Part shown: in pieces, positions 33,975 through 43,364 of the stretch
Layout: the number at the start of each line of letters is the position of its first letter
Numbering within the stretch: position 1 is the first letter of the stretch
NCBI GenBank assembly: GCA_017561155.1
Contig: JAFZDP010000034.1
Span: forward strand, 25,170 to 89,169
From: Bacteroidales bacterium
GTDB lineage: Bacteria > Bacteroidota > Bacteroidia > Bacteroidales > P3
Length of the DNA: 64,000 bases
Direction: 5' to 3'
Program-made: the position numbers and the translations under genes
Notes under the pieces: model-generated
Database searches by the model: none
What the model was told of the DNA's origin: nothing
Seen by the model: only the letters and a program-made list of their open reading frames with translations

Positions 33975-35489
33975 ATGACTAAAGTTTTTTCTATAACTCA
34001 AATTAGAGAGGCCGATAGGTATACAATAGACCATGAACCGATTCTTTCTGTCGATTTGATGGAACGTGCTGCAAAATCGTGTCTTGAATGGTTGCGGTTG
34101 AATGTGTCATTGCAAGAGTTTAACTGCGTAACTATTGTTTGTGGTATGGGCAACAATGGTGGCGATGGGTTGGCATTGGCTAGAATGTTGCATCAAGCTA
34201 ATGTGCCCGTAGATGTTTATGTTTTAGGATTTGCAAATGCTGGTTCGGTAGATTTCGAGATAAACCGACAAAGATTGGAAGAGATAGGAGTACAAATAAA
34301 GGCTATTTCTAATGCTATGGATTTTTGTATTAATCCACAGTCTGATCTAATTATTGATGCAATATTTGGCAGCGGTTTGAATAGAGAAATAGATGAAGAA
34401 ACAAAACAAGTAATATCTAAGATAAATGATGCGGATGCTTTGCGTATTTCTATAGATATACCTTCCGGTCTTTTCGTAGAAAAAACGTCGGTGGGAGGTA
34501 GTGTAGTAAAAGCAGACCACACTTTGACGTTTCAATTTCCCAAATTACCATTCTTTTTTCCGGAAAATGCTCATTATGTAGGCGAGTTTCACGTTTTGGA
34601 TATTGGATTACACAAGGACTATGTTTTGCAAACGCCTACTACAACTTATTATGTAGATAGTGTTGATTATCCTAAGTGTATAGTTCCTCGACCTAAATTT
34701 TCGCACAAAGGTACTTTCGGACATGCTTTGCTTATTGCAGGTAGTTATGGTAAGGTAGGGGCGGCAATGTTTGCTGCCAAATCATGTATGTATTCCGGTG
34801 TTGGATTGCTTACAGTGCATTTGCCTTGCAATGCTATTGCATGCATGCAAACTGCCTTTCCGGAGGCTATGATTTCTATCGATGGTCACGATAATATTTT
34901 TACCTCTTTACCCAGTAATATGGATAGATATACAGCAGCAGGCGTAGGACCGGGATTGGGGACTGCTGTTGAGACAGCGGCAGTATTAGAATCGTTTTTG
35001 CGTGTTTGGGATAAGCCGTTGTTGCTCGATGCAGATGCTTTAAATATTATTGCATTGTATAGAGATAAGATGTTGCCATTACTCAGACCTAATACTATTA
35101 TTACTCCGCATGTAAAAGAGTTTGAGCGTTTGGTAGGATGTTGGAAAGATGACTTTGAACGGCTCGAAATTCAGAAGAATTTTTCCAAACAGTATGGAGT
35201 TATTGTAGTGCTGAAGGGTGCTAACACATCAATATGTTGCCCTGATGGTGAAGTGTATTTCAATTCAACTGGCAATCCGGGTATGGCTACGGGAGGTAGT
35301 GGCGATGTGCTTAGTGGTATTATCACCTCGTTGTTGGCTCAAGGTGTAGAAGCAAAACGAGCGGCGATATTTGGAGTGTATCTTCATGGTATGGCAGGAG
35401 ATATTGCAGCTGCCGATATCGGAATGGTGTCAATGACAGCATCGGATATATGCGATGGAATAAAGGAAGCTACTAAGCATCTGAAATAA
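33975..35489 (+). CDS. nnr: Bifunctional NAD(P)H-hydrate epimerase / ADP-dependent dehydratase
   Basis: A 504-aa metabolite-repair enzyme that restores NAD(P)H from its hydrates. The N-terminal epimerase domain has CGMGNNGGDGLALARML (about residue 50) and an IIDAIFGSGLNR block. The C-terminal kinase-like dehydratase domain has KFSHKGTFGHALLIAGSYGK, GPGLGT, LLDADALN, ITPHVKEFERL and NPGMATGGSGDVLSGI. The ATG at 33975 (MTKVFSITQIREADRYT) is the family start. An upstream in-frame start would lie in the preceding terminator. Confidence 0.96.
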   Translation: MTKVFSITQIREADRYTIDHEPILSVDLMERAAKSCLEWLRLNVSLQEFNCVTIVCGMGNNGGDGLALARMLHQANVPVDVYVLGFANAGSVDFEINRQRLEEIGVQIKAISNAMDFCINPQSDLIIDAIFGSGLNREIDEETKQVISKINDADALRISIDIPSGLFVEKTSVGGSVVKADHTLTFQFPKLPFFFPENAHYVGEFHVLDIGLHKDYVLQTPTTTYYVDSVDYPKCIVPRPKFSHKGTFGHALLIAGSYGKVGAAMFAAKSCMYSGVGLLTVHLPCNAIACMQTAFPEAMISIDGHDNIFTSLPSNMDRYTAAGVGPGLGTAVETAAVLESFLRVWDKPLLLDADALNIIALYRDKMLPLLRPNTIITPHVKEFERLVGCWKDDFERLEIQKNFSKQYGVIVVLKGANTSICCPDGEVYFNSTGNPGMATGGSGDVLSGIITSLLAQGVEAKRAAIFGVYLHGMAGDIAAADIGMVSMTASDICDGIKEATKHLK

Positions 35490-35584
35490 ATTATAACGTT
35501 TCTTGTTTATACAAGTACGAAATAGTATATGGCGGATTACATTCGTGATAAAATCAGAATCATAAAACCATTATTGTCTTTAAT

Positions 35585-38500
35585 CTATCCCATCATTCCA
35601 TACCTTTGACAGACATAGTTGTATACTGCATCTTTATAATAATTGATACTCTCATCCGAATAGCTTTCAGGTAACTCATTCCATAATGTATCGCGGATAG
35701 CAATAATGATTGTTGCTTTAGTTTCTCTCTTATCAAACGGATGATCCATATTTTCTATCAAATCTTTGATTTTAGCCAACAAATCAACTGCTACTTTTTT
35801 AAGTTTTTTGATGTCTTCTTTTGATAGATTTTCTTTTAAAAGTACATCATACATCGAAAGCTGTTCGTCATTCTCAAATCCTTCACGGACATAGCGTATC
35901 TCCTCTTCTGTAAGTTTTTGTGAAAGTTGCATCAACTCCTCAAAAGTTTGTTCGATAGTTACCCTATTTTGCTCTTGGTTATATTCACGAATAATCTCTT
36001 GATACTTCTCATAAAAGTTGATACGTCTCGGATTATGTGCAAGCATTTGTGTGATACGTTCTTGTAACAAATCTTGAATATCTTTCAATATTAAGTTCTT
36101 TTTTTTACTCTTGGAAAACTCACGCCTTAGTATGTCAAAATTAATACCACTGATGTCAAATTGACGATATGTTCTAGGTTCAGCTGCTATAGGTGTATAT
36201 ATTTGCAGATGTTCGTTTACAATTTCGTTGATGGCTACACTCAAATCTGTAATGTCGGCATGTTTCCGTTTCTTCTGCAATTCTTTGTATATAGCTTCTA
36301 TGGCATCTTTTTGTTGTTTCATTTCCTTTGTAATATCTTCTCGATCTAGATATTTCCATAGTTTAAGCAACGTAGTTGTGTAAGTGCAATAGGTCTTCCT
36401 AATCTCAAGTGTTTCACACATAGCATTGGCAGCCTCTTTCAGCAAGGATAGTTTGAAAAATGTTTCTGCTTCTATCAATTCTATCAATTCAAAACCATGC
36501 TCACTCAAAAATATCGTAGCAGCAGTTATCGTTTCAAGCACATGTTTGATAAGTTCCTTTTTATCAATTGTAGGATCATTTCCGGTGTTTCCTTCAGGAT
36601 TGGCCGTATAATCAGCTAACGCTTGGCGAAGAGCTTTGACAATTCCAATATAATCAATAATTAATCCATTAGTTTTCCCTTCTGCCACGCGGTTAGCACG
36701 AGCTATGGTTTGCATCAATGTATGTGCTTTCATTGGCTTGTCAATGTAAAGGCAAGAAAGAGTCTTTACATCAAAACCTGTGAGCCACATGGCACAGACA
36801 AACACTACTCTCAGTTTGCTATCTTTGTCCTTGAATTCCTTGTCGAGTTCCCTCTTTTCCATCATGGCACGGTGTGGAAGTATATCCAACCCCCATTTCT
36901 GAAAAATCTGAACTTCATTCTGCTCTTGAGAAACCACTACCGCCATTTCCGTTTCTTGCATCCACTTGAGTTTGCGATTTAACTCTTGTACCTCTTGCTG
37001 GGAGGTCGATTTCGCAATCTGTTCTTCCAACAATGCTATTTCTTTCTGCCAATATTCCTGCACATATTCGTACATTCGCACGCAAGTCACTTTGTTGTAG
37101 CTTACCACCATAGCCTTACCCGATGTCCAAAGGTCGCTATAATGACGCACAAAGTCCTTCGCCACTATACGCAAACGCTTCTTGGCGGTCAATAAATGTA
37201 CTTCCTTAGCAAATTCCCTTTCCAATTTTGCCAGTTGCGAAGCATCCATATCTCCCGCTTGTTCCAAGGCTGCAGCTATCTCTTCATTGATTTCAGGATT
37301 CTGCAAGTCTTGCAACTGTTCACCTCGGTTTTCGTAATACAAAGGCACCGTCGCCTTATCTTCTACCGCCCGTTTGAAGTCGTAGATACTGACATAACCA
37401 CCAAAAGTACGAGCCGTAATATTATCATTAGAAAGCAATGGAGTACCGGTAAAACCAACACGATTGGCCGTAGGCAACAAGTGCATCAAATTATCGGCAA
37501 AGATACCATTCTGAGTGCGGTGTGCCTCGTCACTGATTACCACAATGTCATGGCCGGGATAAATTGGTTCTGCATCCGGCCTATTGAACTTCTGAATCAA
37601 CGAGAAGATGAACGAAGGATTTCCCTTCAGTTTTGTTATCAAGTCTTCACCGCTTTGTGCTATGAACTCCCTTGCTTTTACCTTACCCAACATTCCACAA
37701 TTTTCGAATGTATCGCTTATCTGCTTGTTCAGTTCCTCGCGGTCAGTCAACACAACTATAGTTGGTGAACCAGCAAACTTGCGACGTATTTTCTGAGCCA
37801 AGAACAGCATAGAATAACTCTTTCCGCTACCTTGCGTATGCCAAAACACACCAAGTTTACCATTGATATACTCACGGTTTCTATACATTTCCACGGCTTG
37901 ATTTACCCCCAAATATTGGTGGTTTCGCGATAAGATTTTAACCGTACGTCCATCGGAGTGATCGTAAAGAATAAAGTTTTCGAGCAAATCTAAGAAGTTT
38001 TCTTTTTTGCAGATACCGCGTAGCATGGTAGGCAGTTCTATGTTCCCAGCCTCCATCTCATTAAGTCGTTTCCATTCATGGAAGAATTCCCATTTCGAAT
38101 CGATGGTGCCAACACGTGCTTCCAGTCCATTGCTGAATATGATGAACGCATTGTGATGAAACAGTTGCGGAATAGTATCTAAGTAATCCCGATAGTTCTT
38201 GTTGAAGGCATCCACCACTTCTACATCGTGGTTCTTCAGTTCCATAAAAAGCAATGGAATACCATTAACAAAGCCAACAATATCAGCTCTTCTGCGATAC
38301 AGCAAACCATATACCCATAGCTCACGCACACACAGAAACTCGTTCTTTTCCGGCGAAGCAAAGTCGATTACCTTAGCTTTAACTTCTTCCGTTTCACCAT
38401 TGAGTTTGGTGCGAGTTACCGGTATGCCGTCCTTGATGTACTGATACTTCTGCTCATTGATTTGCATCAGCGACTGGCTGCTCATGCGTTCTGTCATCCG

Positions 38501-38731
38501 CTCTACGGCTTCGCCCAACTGCTTCTCCGTCATCCACGGATTCAGTGCTTTCAAAGCCTTGCATAAATGGCGTGTAAACAACACTTCATGATAGCTTTTT
38601 CTGCCAAATGTACCTAATTCACCAAGTACTTCGGCATCCCATGCCATCACACTGGTCCAGCCCAATTCGTTTTCCAACAAATCTGCTGCACTTTTTTGTA
38701 TCAGTTGGTCTTCGCTGTAGTCTTTTGACAT
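35585..38731 (-). CDS. hsdR: Type I restriction enzyme, R subunit (HsdR)
   Basis: A 1048-aa translocase and nuclease. The N-terminal nuclease domain shows the PD-(D/E)XK remnant IPLLFMELKNHDVEVVDAF (about residue 180). The helicase motor has Walker A as TQGSGKSYSMLFLAQK (about 300) and the DEAH box as VVISDEAHRTQNG (about 400), followed by the VGFTGTPLL motif. The C-terminal helical part binds the methylase core. It is the last gene of the type I operon. The first 25 codons are duplicated exactly at 39950-40025. Confidence 0.96.
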   Translation of the reverse strand: MSKDYSEDQLIQKSAADLLENELGWTSVMAWDAEVLGELGTFGRKSYHEVLFTRHLCKALKALNPWMTEKQLGEAVERMTERMSSQSLMQINEQKYQYIKDGIPVTRTKLNGETEEVKAKVIDFASPEKNEFLCVRELWVYGLLYRRRADIVGFVNGIPLLFMELKNHDVEVVDAFNKNYRDYLDTIPQLFHHNAFIIFSNGLEARVGTIDSKWEFFHEWKRLNEMEAGNIELPTMLRGICKKENFLDLLENFILYDHSDGRTVKILSRNHQYLGVNQAVEMYRNREYINGKLGVFWHTQGSGKSYSMLFLAQKIRRKFAGSPTIVVLTDREELNKQISDTFENCGMLGKVKAREFIAQSGEDLITKLKGNPSFIFSLIQKFNRPDAEPIYPGHDIVVISDEAHRTQNGIFADNLMHLLPTANRVGFTGTPLLSNDNITARTFGGYVSIYDFKRAVEDKATVPLYYENRGEQLQDLQNPEINEEIAAALEQAGDMDASQLAKLEREFAKEVHLLTAKKRLRIVAKDFVRHYSDLWTSGKAMVVSYNKVTCVRMYEYVQEYWQKEIALLEEQIAKSTSQQEVQELNRKLKWMQETEMAVVVSQEQNEVQIFQKWGLDILPHRAMMEKRELDKEFKDKDSKLRVVFVCAMWLTGFDVKTLSCLYIDKPMKAHTLMQTIARANRVAEGKTNGLIIDYIGIVKALRQALADYTANPEGNTGNDPTIDKKELIKHVLETITAATIFLSEHGFELIELIEAETFFKLSLLKEAANAMCETLEIRKTYCTYTTTLLKLWKYLDREDITKEMKQQKDAIEAIYKELQKKRKHADITDLSVAINEIVNEHLQIYTPIAAEPRTYRQFDISGINFDILRREFSKSKKKNLILKDIQDLLQERITQMLAHNPRRINFYEKYQEIIREYNQEQNRVTIEQTFEELMQLSQKLTEEEIRYVREGFENDEQLSMYDVLLKENLSKEDIKKLKKVAVDLLAKIKDLIENMDHPFDKRETKATIIIAIRDTLWNELPESYSDESINYYKDAVYNYVCQRYGMMG

Positions 38732-38733
38732 AA
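38658..38733. repeat. 76-bp direct repeat, copy at the hsdR start
   Basis: This is identical over 76 bp to 39950-40025. It covers the first 25 codons of hsdR. The last 11 codons and the stop of fic are read from it in another frame. Confidence 0.93.
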
Positions 38734-39897
38734 TTGCTTCGTTTTAAGTTTGTTGAATAATGCCAATCCCTTTACCGTCAATAAATACTTTTGACGAGGA
38801 TGACGAGGAGATTGAGGATATAACAAGCGGATATATCCTTCGTGGGTGGCAGGATTAAGATAAAGGTTTAATACATTCTTTCTATCCTTAAGTCTAAGGC
38901 CGTCCATTATTTCCTTCACAGACAGCTCTTTTTCACCAACCACAAGAATCAATCGCTGAATGTTTGGATTGTCAGTGTTTAACTTGTCCTGTACTTGTGG
39001 GGTACTTGTGGGGTGGTTGTGGGGTACTTGTCCTGCACTTGCCTCATCCTTCCATTCTTCAGGTGCGTTTACCAACATATATCTGTTCTTCAGTTCATGG
39101 TTTTCGCCCATCAATAGATTGCGGAAGAAATTGTTCAAGAAACTATAATCTTGATTGATACCCTTTGCTACATTTTTGTAATTTGCCCTAACCAGTGCGT
39201 TTCGGAAATACCATGAGTGTTGTTCAAACATATCATTGTTACACTCAAAGCCTATAGACTTTAAGTATTTTATGGCGAATACCGCTGTGGTCCGTGTATT
39301 TCCTTCACAAAACGGATGTGTTTGCCAAATGCCTGAAACGAATTTAGCAAGGTGTTCTACGACTTCTGTCATGGAAAGACCTCTGTAATCGAACTGTTTT
39401 TCTTGTTCAATATCGTAATCCAAGGCTATACGCAAATCTTGCCATCTGCCGTACATAACCGTGTCTCCTCGCAATACCCATTCTTTCTTGGTGATGTCGT
39501 ACGTATGCAGTTGGCCGGCATGTTTGAATACTCCTTCAAAGATACCGCGATGAATGGCTATAACACCGGCTGCGTTGAAAGTGAACGAAGGTGAGCCTAT
39601 CAGTTTGGCAATATTGCCGGACACTTTATCTGCTTCAGACTTTTCTTCATCATCGGCATCATGTTGAGTTTTTGATATATAGTATTGCTTAATCTGTTCT
39701 CGAGCTTCGTCTATCGTGATTTCACCTTCGATGTGCTGACGAGCCGTCTGTTTCAGATACTCCGACACCTGCAAACCATCTACAGCCTGCAAACCAATAG
39801 CTACGCGCCATGCTTCGGCACGCTCGCGCTTGTGTGGCTCGCCGGCTTTTATATATTCATCGAAATTGAGATATAATTGTTCTTCGTTCATACACAT
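38701..39897 (-). CDS. Fic-domain protein (AMPylation-type) with an N-terminal VbhA-like antitoxin segment
   Basis: A 398-aa protein from ATG 39897; TTG 39900 and ATG 39891 are alternatives. The Fic motif is HPFCEGNTRTT (about residue 194), a form of HxFx(D/E)GN(G/x)R, so AMP transfer is possible. The N-terminal part (AEAWRVAIGLQAVDGLQVSE, GEITIDEAREQIKQYY) resembles the VbhA-type antitoxin region, but the inhibitory S/T-x-x-x-E-G is degenerate (LQAVDG). The C-terminus (about 315-390) looks like a winged helix (KEIMDGLRLKDRKNVLNLY). Fic genes often lie between hsdS and hsdR. Here its 3' end overlaps hsdR by 31 bp, using the duplicated hsdR 5' sequence. Confidence 0.88.
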   Translation of the reverse strand: MCMNEEQLYLNFDEYIKAGEPHKRERAEAWRVAIGLQAVDGLQVSEYLKQTARQHIEGEITIDEAREQIKQYYISKTQHDADDEEKSEADKVSGNIAKLIGSPSFTFNAAGVIAIHRGIFEGVFKHAGQLHTYDITKKEWVLRGDTVMYGRWQDLRIALDYDIEQEKQFDYRGLSMTEVVEHLAKFVSGIWQTHPFCEGNTRTTAVFAIKYLKSIGFECNNDMFEQHSWYFRNALVRANYKNVAKGINQDYSFLNNFFRNLLMGENHELKNRYMLVNAPEEWKDEASAGQVPHNHPTSTPQVQDKLNTDNPNIQRLILVVGEKELSVKEIMDGLRLKDRKNVLNLYLNPATHEGYIRLLYPQSPRHPRQKYLLTVKGLALFNKLKTKQLCQKTTAKTN

Positions 39898-39913
39898 CAA
39901 GGTTATTTTATGC

Positions 39914-40025
39914 TTACACTTCTATTTCTTCACCCATTAACGATAGTTTCAGCCCAATTCGTTTTCCAACAAATCTGCTGCACTTTTTTGTATCAGTTGG
40001 TCTTCGCTGTAGTCTTTTGACATAA
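39914..40025 (-). pseudogene. Chimeric remnant: hsdR 5' end joined to an hsdS 3' tail
   Basis: Reading the minus strand, 40025-39950 repeats the first codons of hsdR exactly (MSKDYSEDQLIQK... to ENELG and a TGA). The next bases encode KLSLMGEEIEV and a stop, which matches the C-terminal tail of type I specificity subunits (compare KLMSREIEV in the intact hsdS). So a lost hsdS-fic-hsdR arrangement was joined to the present operon inside the hsdR start. Confidence 0.85.
39950..40025. repeat. 76-bp direct repeat, upstream copy
   Basis: Identical to 38658-38733. With it, this copy brackets the fic gene. Confidence 0.93.
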
Positions 40026-40073
40026 ATATTATAAATCAAATTTATCGTGTATCGATTTGCAAAACTAAAACTA

Positions 40074-40646
40074 TTAAGCTTTCTTGATCTTATTGAATAA
40101 ATACTCTGGACCAAAAGTTGCTTTTACAATTTTCGCCAATGTTAAATTATCATTGAAATCATATTTTTTAACATTATCTTTAAATACCCAATATCTACCA
40201 TGTGCTATCCAATTTCTATAATTAGTTGCATCAATAATTCTATTAATCAAATCACCACACTCTGGTCTATATTGTTTCCAACCATTTAACACAACATCAA
40301 CATAGGCATATTGGTATACTTTCTTTGCAGGGTTATATGTACTTCGATATATATTTGACAATTTATCATGTTTTTTTAATTCTGTTCTATACACAAAGTC
40401 TTTTCGAAATTCAGCTTCTATTAGAGATAATAACGAAAAAGAAGCTTCACGAGATAATTCTTCAAGGCAAAATTGACATTCTTTCCGAATTTCAGAATCA
40501 GTCATGAATAAAAAGTCTGAATCATAATTGGGATTCTGACTTGAATTATATTGTAATTCTAAAGATTTTTTCATCTTATTATAAAATGATTCTATTTCTT
40601 CAATAGACTGAATATCTTCAGAAAATTGGAACTTAATTTTTCGCAT
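40074..40646 (-). CDS. HEPN-motif protein (candidate RNase) inside the type I R-M operon
   Basis: A 190-aa mostly helical protein. The motif NYRNWIAHGRYW (about residue 150) contains R-N-W-I-A-H, which fits the Rx4-6H signature of HEPN ribonucleases. It is preceded by helices DSEIRKECQFCLEELSREAS and SLLSLIEAEFRKDF. HEPN proteins in defence islands cut tRNA or mRNA after infection. The start overlaps the previous gene by 14 bp, so the two are made together. RNase function is inferred from the motif alone; some HEPN-like MAE_28990-type proteins are only scaffolds. Confidence 0.7.
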   Translation of the reverse strand: MRKIKFQFSEDIQSIEEIESFYNKMKKSLELQYNSSQNPNYDSDFLFMTDSEIRKECQFCLEELSREASFSLLSLIEAEFRKDFVYRTELKKHDKLSNIYRSTYNPAKKVYQYAYVDVVLNGWKQYRPECGDLINRIIDATNYRNWIAHGRYWVFKDNVKKYDFNDNLTLAKIVKATFGPEYLFNKIKKA

Positions 40647-41151
40647 TTATCAAATCTGCTATTAGGTTCTGAAGTGAAGTCGATGTAACCTTTATTAATT
40701 TACTATTTTGGGGATTTACAAATTTCCAAACTATTTCTCCAGGTTCTTTACGTTCTTTTTCAATACGTCCATTAACACGTATTTCAATCAAATCCAGAAA
40801 ATTCTCAAAATTATTACCAACTCTTACAAACTTTACGGATTCATTTAAATATTTTAAGTCTATACGAGCATCAGATCCTATTAATACTGTACCAATAGGT
40901 TCGAACTCTAAAAAATAAGAACCAATTCTAAGATTCTTTTTATTTACCTCATAAGTTCCTAAAGACTCTTCTGTTATAGTCATTGAGCTCAAGTTTGTCG
41001 TAAAGACTTCATTGTAACAACCATCTAACCATTCGTTATCTACTTTATAATAGAACTCATTAACACGTTCAATAAAAGTATTTATCCTGGCTTGTATTTT
41101 GTCAGCCTGGCCAGCGCTTGCATCAATAATTTGTTTTAGCTTATCTTCCAT
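40633..41151 (-). CDS. Unknown protein, overlapping partner of the HEPN gene
   Basis: A 172-aa protein. It has an N-terminal helical or coiled-coil stretch (DKIQARINTFIERVNEFYYKV) followed by beta-rich sequence (GSYFLEFEPIGTVLIGSDAR, SVKFVRVGNNFENFLDLIE) and a C-terminal helix (STSLQNLIADLINAKN). No family is recognised. It is the upstream member of a two-gene unit with a 14-bp overlap, the position of many antitoxins or regulators. It starts 16 bp after hsdS. Confidence 0.75.
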   Translation of the reverse strand: MEDKLKQIIDASAGQADKIQARINTFIERVNEFYYKVDNEWLDGCYNEVFTTNLSSMTITEESLGTYEVNKKNLRIGSYFLEFEPIGTVLIGSDARIDLKYLNESVKFVRVGNNFENFLDLIEIRVNGRIEKERKEPGEIVWKFVNPQNSKLIKVTSTSLQNLIADLINAKN

Positions 41152-41166
41152 AATATTATATATAAT

Positions 41167-42315
41167 TTAAAAAACTTCTATTTCTCTACTCATCAACTTG
41201 GGAAGCAAGCGGTCACGTGCTTCGGTGAGATGGCGGATTTGGGATAATAAACTTGAAATCGTATCGAAACGTTTAGAAACTTTTTTTTCAAATGTTTGCA
41301 ATATACTTGTTTCAGGTAAGCATAATTCCATAGCATTAACATCCTTTGCATATACATGTGGTTGTGCTGAACCTTTTTGCATATTGTCTATTGTTGTTTT
41401 ATTGTCACGAAGAAAACAAAATATAAAATGCAAATATGGTGTCATTGAATTGTCTGCAAAAGAACAATCCGAAGCCCAAACTTTTTCAAAATACATCTTT
41501 GTATAACCTGCATTAGCTCCAGAAGCACTTATCGTAATAACTCGCTCAGATGTATTAAATTTATTGCAATAATATGCCGGCTCTAAGCCTCCTGCTACAA
41601 CTGGTATATTACCTTCTATAACATCTTTCTTTGTAATTGTTTTACCACGTTTAAACTCTACCAAACTACACAATATAGTTTTCTCCCACCCCTCAGGTAC
41701 ACCATCCACAATCTTAGTGTTTTCGTACCCTGGGAAGCGGAGGTCAATGAACCATTCCTTATAGAGACGTTGTGCAGATTCTTCCAATAACTTTATTTGC
41801 TTCTGATAGTTTTCTATAAAGGAGTCATAACGGGAAAGAATAGTGGCGATTTTATTTTGCACTTCAATTGGCGGACAAGGGAATAAAATAGTTGATAATT
41901 TTTTCCAAGATAAATTGTCTTGCGCTGTTCCTTGAGAAATCTGTTGACAATCTCTTTGTAATATATCAAAGCAATACTTTACAAACTTTACATTAGCTAT
42001 ATTTTCATATGGAATAAATCCCATAATACTATCAGGGAAACAGGCTGGAAAAGCTAACAATGCAGTATCTGCTATATTTGCAGCTATAGTTATGCACAAA
42101 GTATCTTTTCCCCAAAGTTTACTTTGAGCAAGTCCTTCTTCATTATATGTTTGACTATATTCTGTAACATATAACCCAGCAGTTCCAATATCGCCAGTTT
42201 GTATAAAAGGATATTTTCCACCGAATAACCTTGCATCATTACGAGGACGGTGTTTGGATTTACCACGAGAAATGATACCCATTTGGTCTAAAGTAACTTT
42301 CTTCCACTCACTCAT
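41167..42315 (-). CDS. hsdS: Type I restriction enzyme, specificity subunit (HsdS)
   Basis: A 382-aa DNA-recognition subunit. It has two target-recognition domains (about 1-150, opening SEWKKVTLDQMGIISRGKSK, and about 200-345, opening PEGWEKTILCSLVEFKRGK). Each is followed by a conserved helix (PPIEVQNKIATILSRYDSFI and the C-terminal FDTISSLLSQIRHLTEARD). The ending RLLPKLMSREIEVF is typical. The start overlaps the YhcG-like gene's stop by ATGA. A second, orphan hsdS tail at 39914-39949 shows that specificity has been exchanged here before. Confidence 0.95.
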   Translation of the reverse strand: MSEWKKVTLDQMGIISRGKSKHRPRNDARLFGGKYPFIQTGDIGTAGLYVTEYSQTYNEEGLAQSKLWGKDTLCITIAANIADTALLAFPACFPDSIMGFIPYENIANVKFVKYCFDILQRDCQQISQGTAQDNLSWKKLSTILFPCPPIEVQNKIATILSRYDSFIENYQKQIKLLEESAQRLYKEWFIDLRFPGYENTKIVDGVPEGWEKTILCSLVEFKRGKTITKKDVIEGNIPVVAGGLEPAYYCNKFNTSERVITISASGANAGYTKMYFEKVWASDCSFADNSMTPYLHFIFCFLRDNKTTIDNMQKGSAQPHVYAKDVNAMELCLPETSILQTFEKKVSKRFDTISSLLSQIRHLTEARDRLLPKLMSREIEVF

Positions 42316-43364
42316 ACCTCATCCTCCTCATTATAATTATCATAACGAAGTTTTGCCGCTTCTAAAGATTTTTGAATCTGGCGTTGTAATACTTCACGAG
42401 AAGGTAACTCTGTTAAATATTGAGCAACTTTGATACCCGACTTGTCAAGCTGTAGCAATTCTATCTGTTCTTCACTACCTTCAGTGCATAACAAAAGACC
42501 GAGAGGAGTTTCTTCTCCCGTTTCCATTTCGTTAGCCTCAAGCCAACGGAGATACAACTCCATCTGTCCTTTGTACTGCGCTTTAAATCGGCCTAATTTC
42601 AGGTCTATAGCTATCAAACGGCGCAAACGACGATGGTAAAACAACAAGTCAAGATAAAAATCTTCACCATCAATAATCATTCGTTTCTGACGTGCCACAA
42701 AACTAAACCCGTTGCCCAATTCTATAATGAATTGCTCCAAATGGGCAACTAAACTATCTTCCAAACTTTTTTCGCTATACATTCCTTTAAGGCCTGTAAA
42801 TTCCAGAAAATATGGACTTTTAAAGACTAAATCGGGTGAAAGGATATTTTCATTACGCAATTGTATCAATTCCTTTTTTATAAGTTCATCCGGTTTACTG
42901 CTTACTGCTGTTCGCTCATATAGCATCCCGTCTATCTTCGACTGCAATGTCCTCTTGCTCCACTGTTCAGATGCCGCCATAGTCAGATAGAACTCTCGCT
43001 GAAGTTCATCTTTTAATGTCATAACCACCAAAAAATGAGACCAGGATAATTTTGACACCAATGGTGACACAATTTGGAAATCGGGAAATGTCTGAGCAAA
43101 TTGCATCATTCTACGAATAGTTCTTTCCTCAAACCCTTTTGTTCCATATTCATCCTGCAATTGTTGCGCTATCTGTGCGACAATTTGTTTTCCGTATTCG
43201 GCACGTTGATTGCCAAGCACTTCGCGATTGATGCGTTCACCAATATGCCAATACATTGTAGTAAGGGCATAATTGGCAGTAGCAGCCACATGTCCACGTG
43301 CCTGTTCAATTATCTGACGTAAATCATGTATCAGTGATTGCGTATGCAAATCAGTACTGCTCAT
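42312..43364 (-). CDS. YhcG-family PDDEXK nuclease-domain protein (DUF1016)
   Basis: A 350-aa protein from ATG 43364, which overlaps the hsdM stop by ATGA; an in-frame start 15 bp upstream is less likely. The N-terminal DUF1016_N helical domain shows ALTTMYWHIGERINREVLG and RRMMQFAQTFPD. The C-terminal PDDEXK domain shows FYLDLLFYHRRLRRLIAIDLKLGRFKAQYKGQMELYL (about 225-262), with D, D-L-K and Q in place. Such genes are common inside type I R-M operons; their job there is not settled. Confidence 0.92.
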   Translation of the reverse strand: MSSTDLHTQSLIHDLRQIIEQARGHVAATANYALTTMYWHIGERINREVLGNQRAEYGKQIVAQIAQQLQDEYGTKGFEERTIRRMMQFAQTFPDFQIVSPLVSKLSWSHFLVVMTLKDELQREFYLTMAASEQWSKRTLQSKIDGMLYERTAVSSKPDELIKKELIQLRNENILSPDLVFKSPYFLEFTGLKGMYSEKSLEDSLVAHLEQFIIELGNGFSFVARQKRMIIDGEDFYLDLLFYHRRLRRLIAIDLKLGRFKAQYKGQMELYLRWLEANEMETGEETPLGLLLCTEGSEEQIELLQLDKSGIKVAQYLTELPSREVLQRQIQKSLEAAKLRYDNYNEEDEV

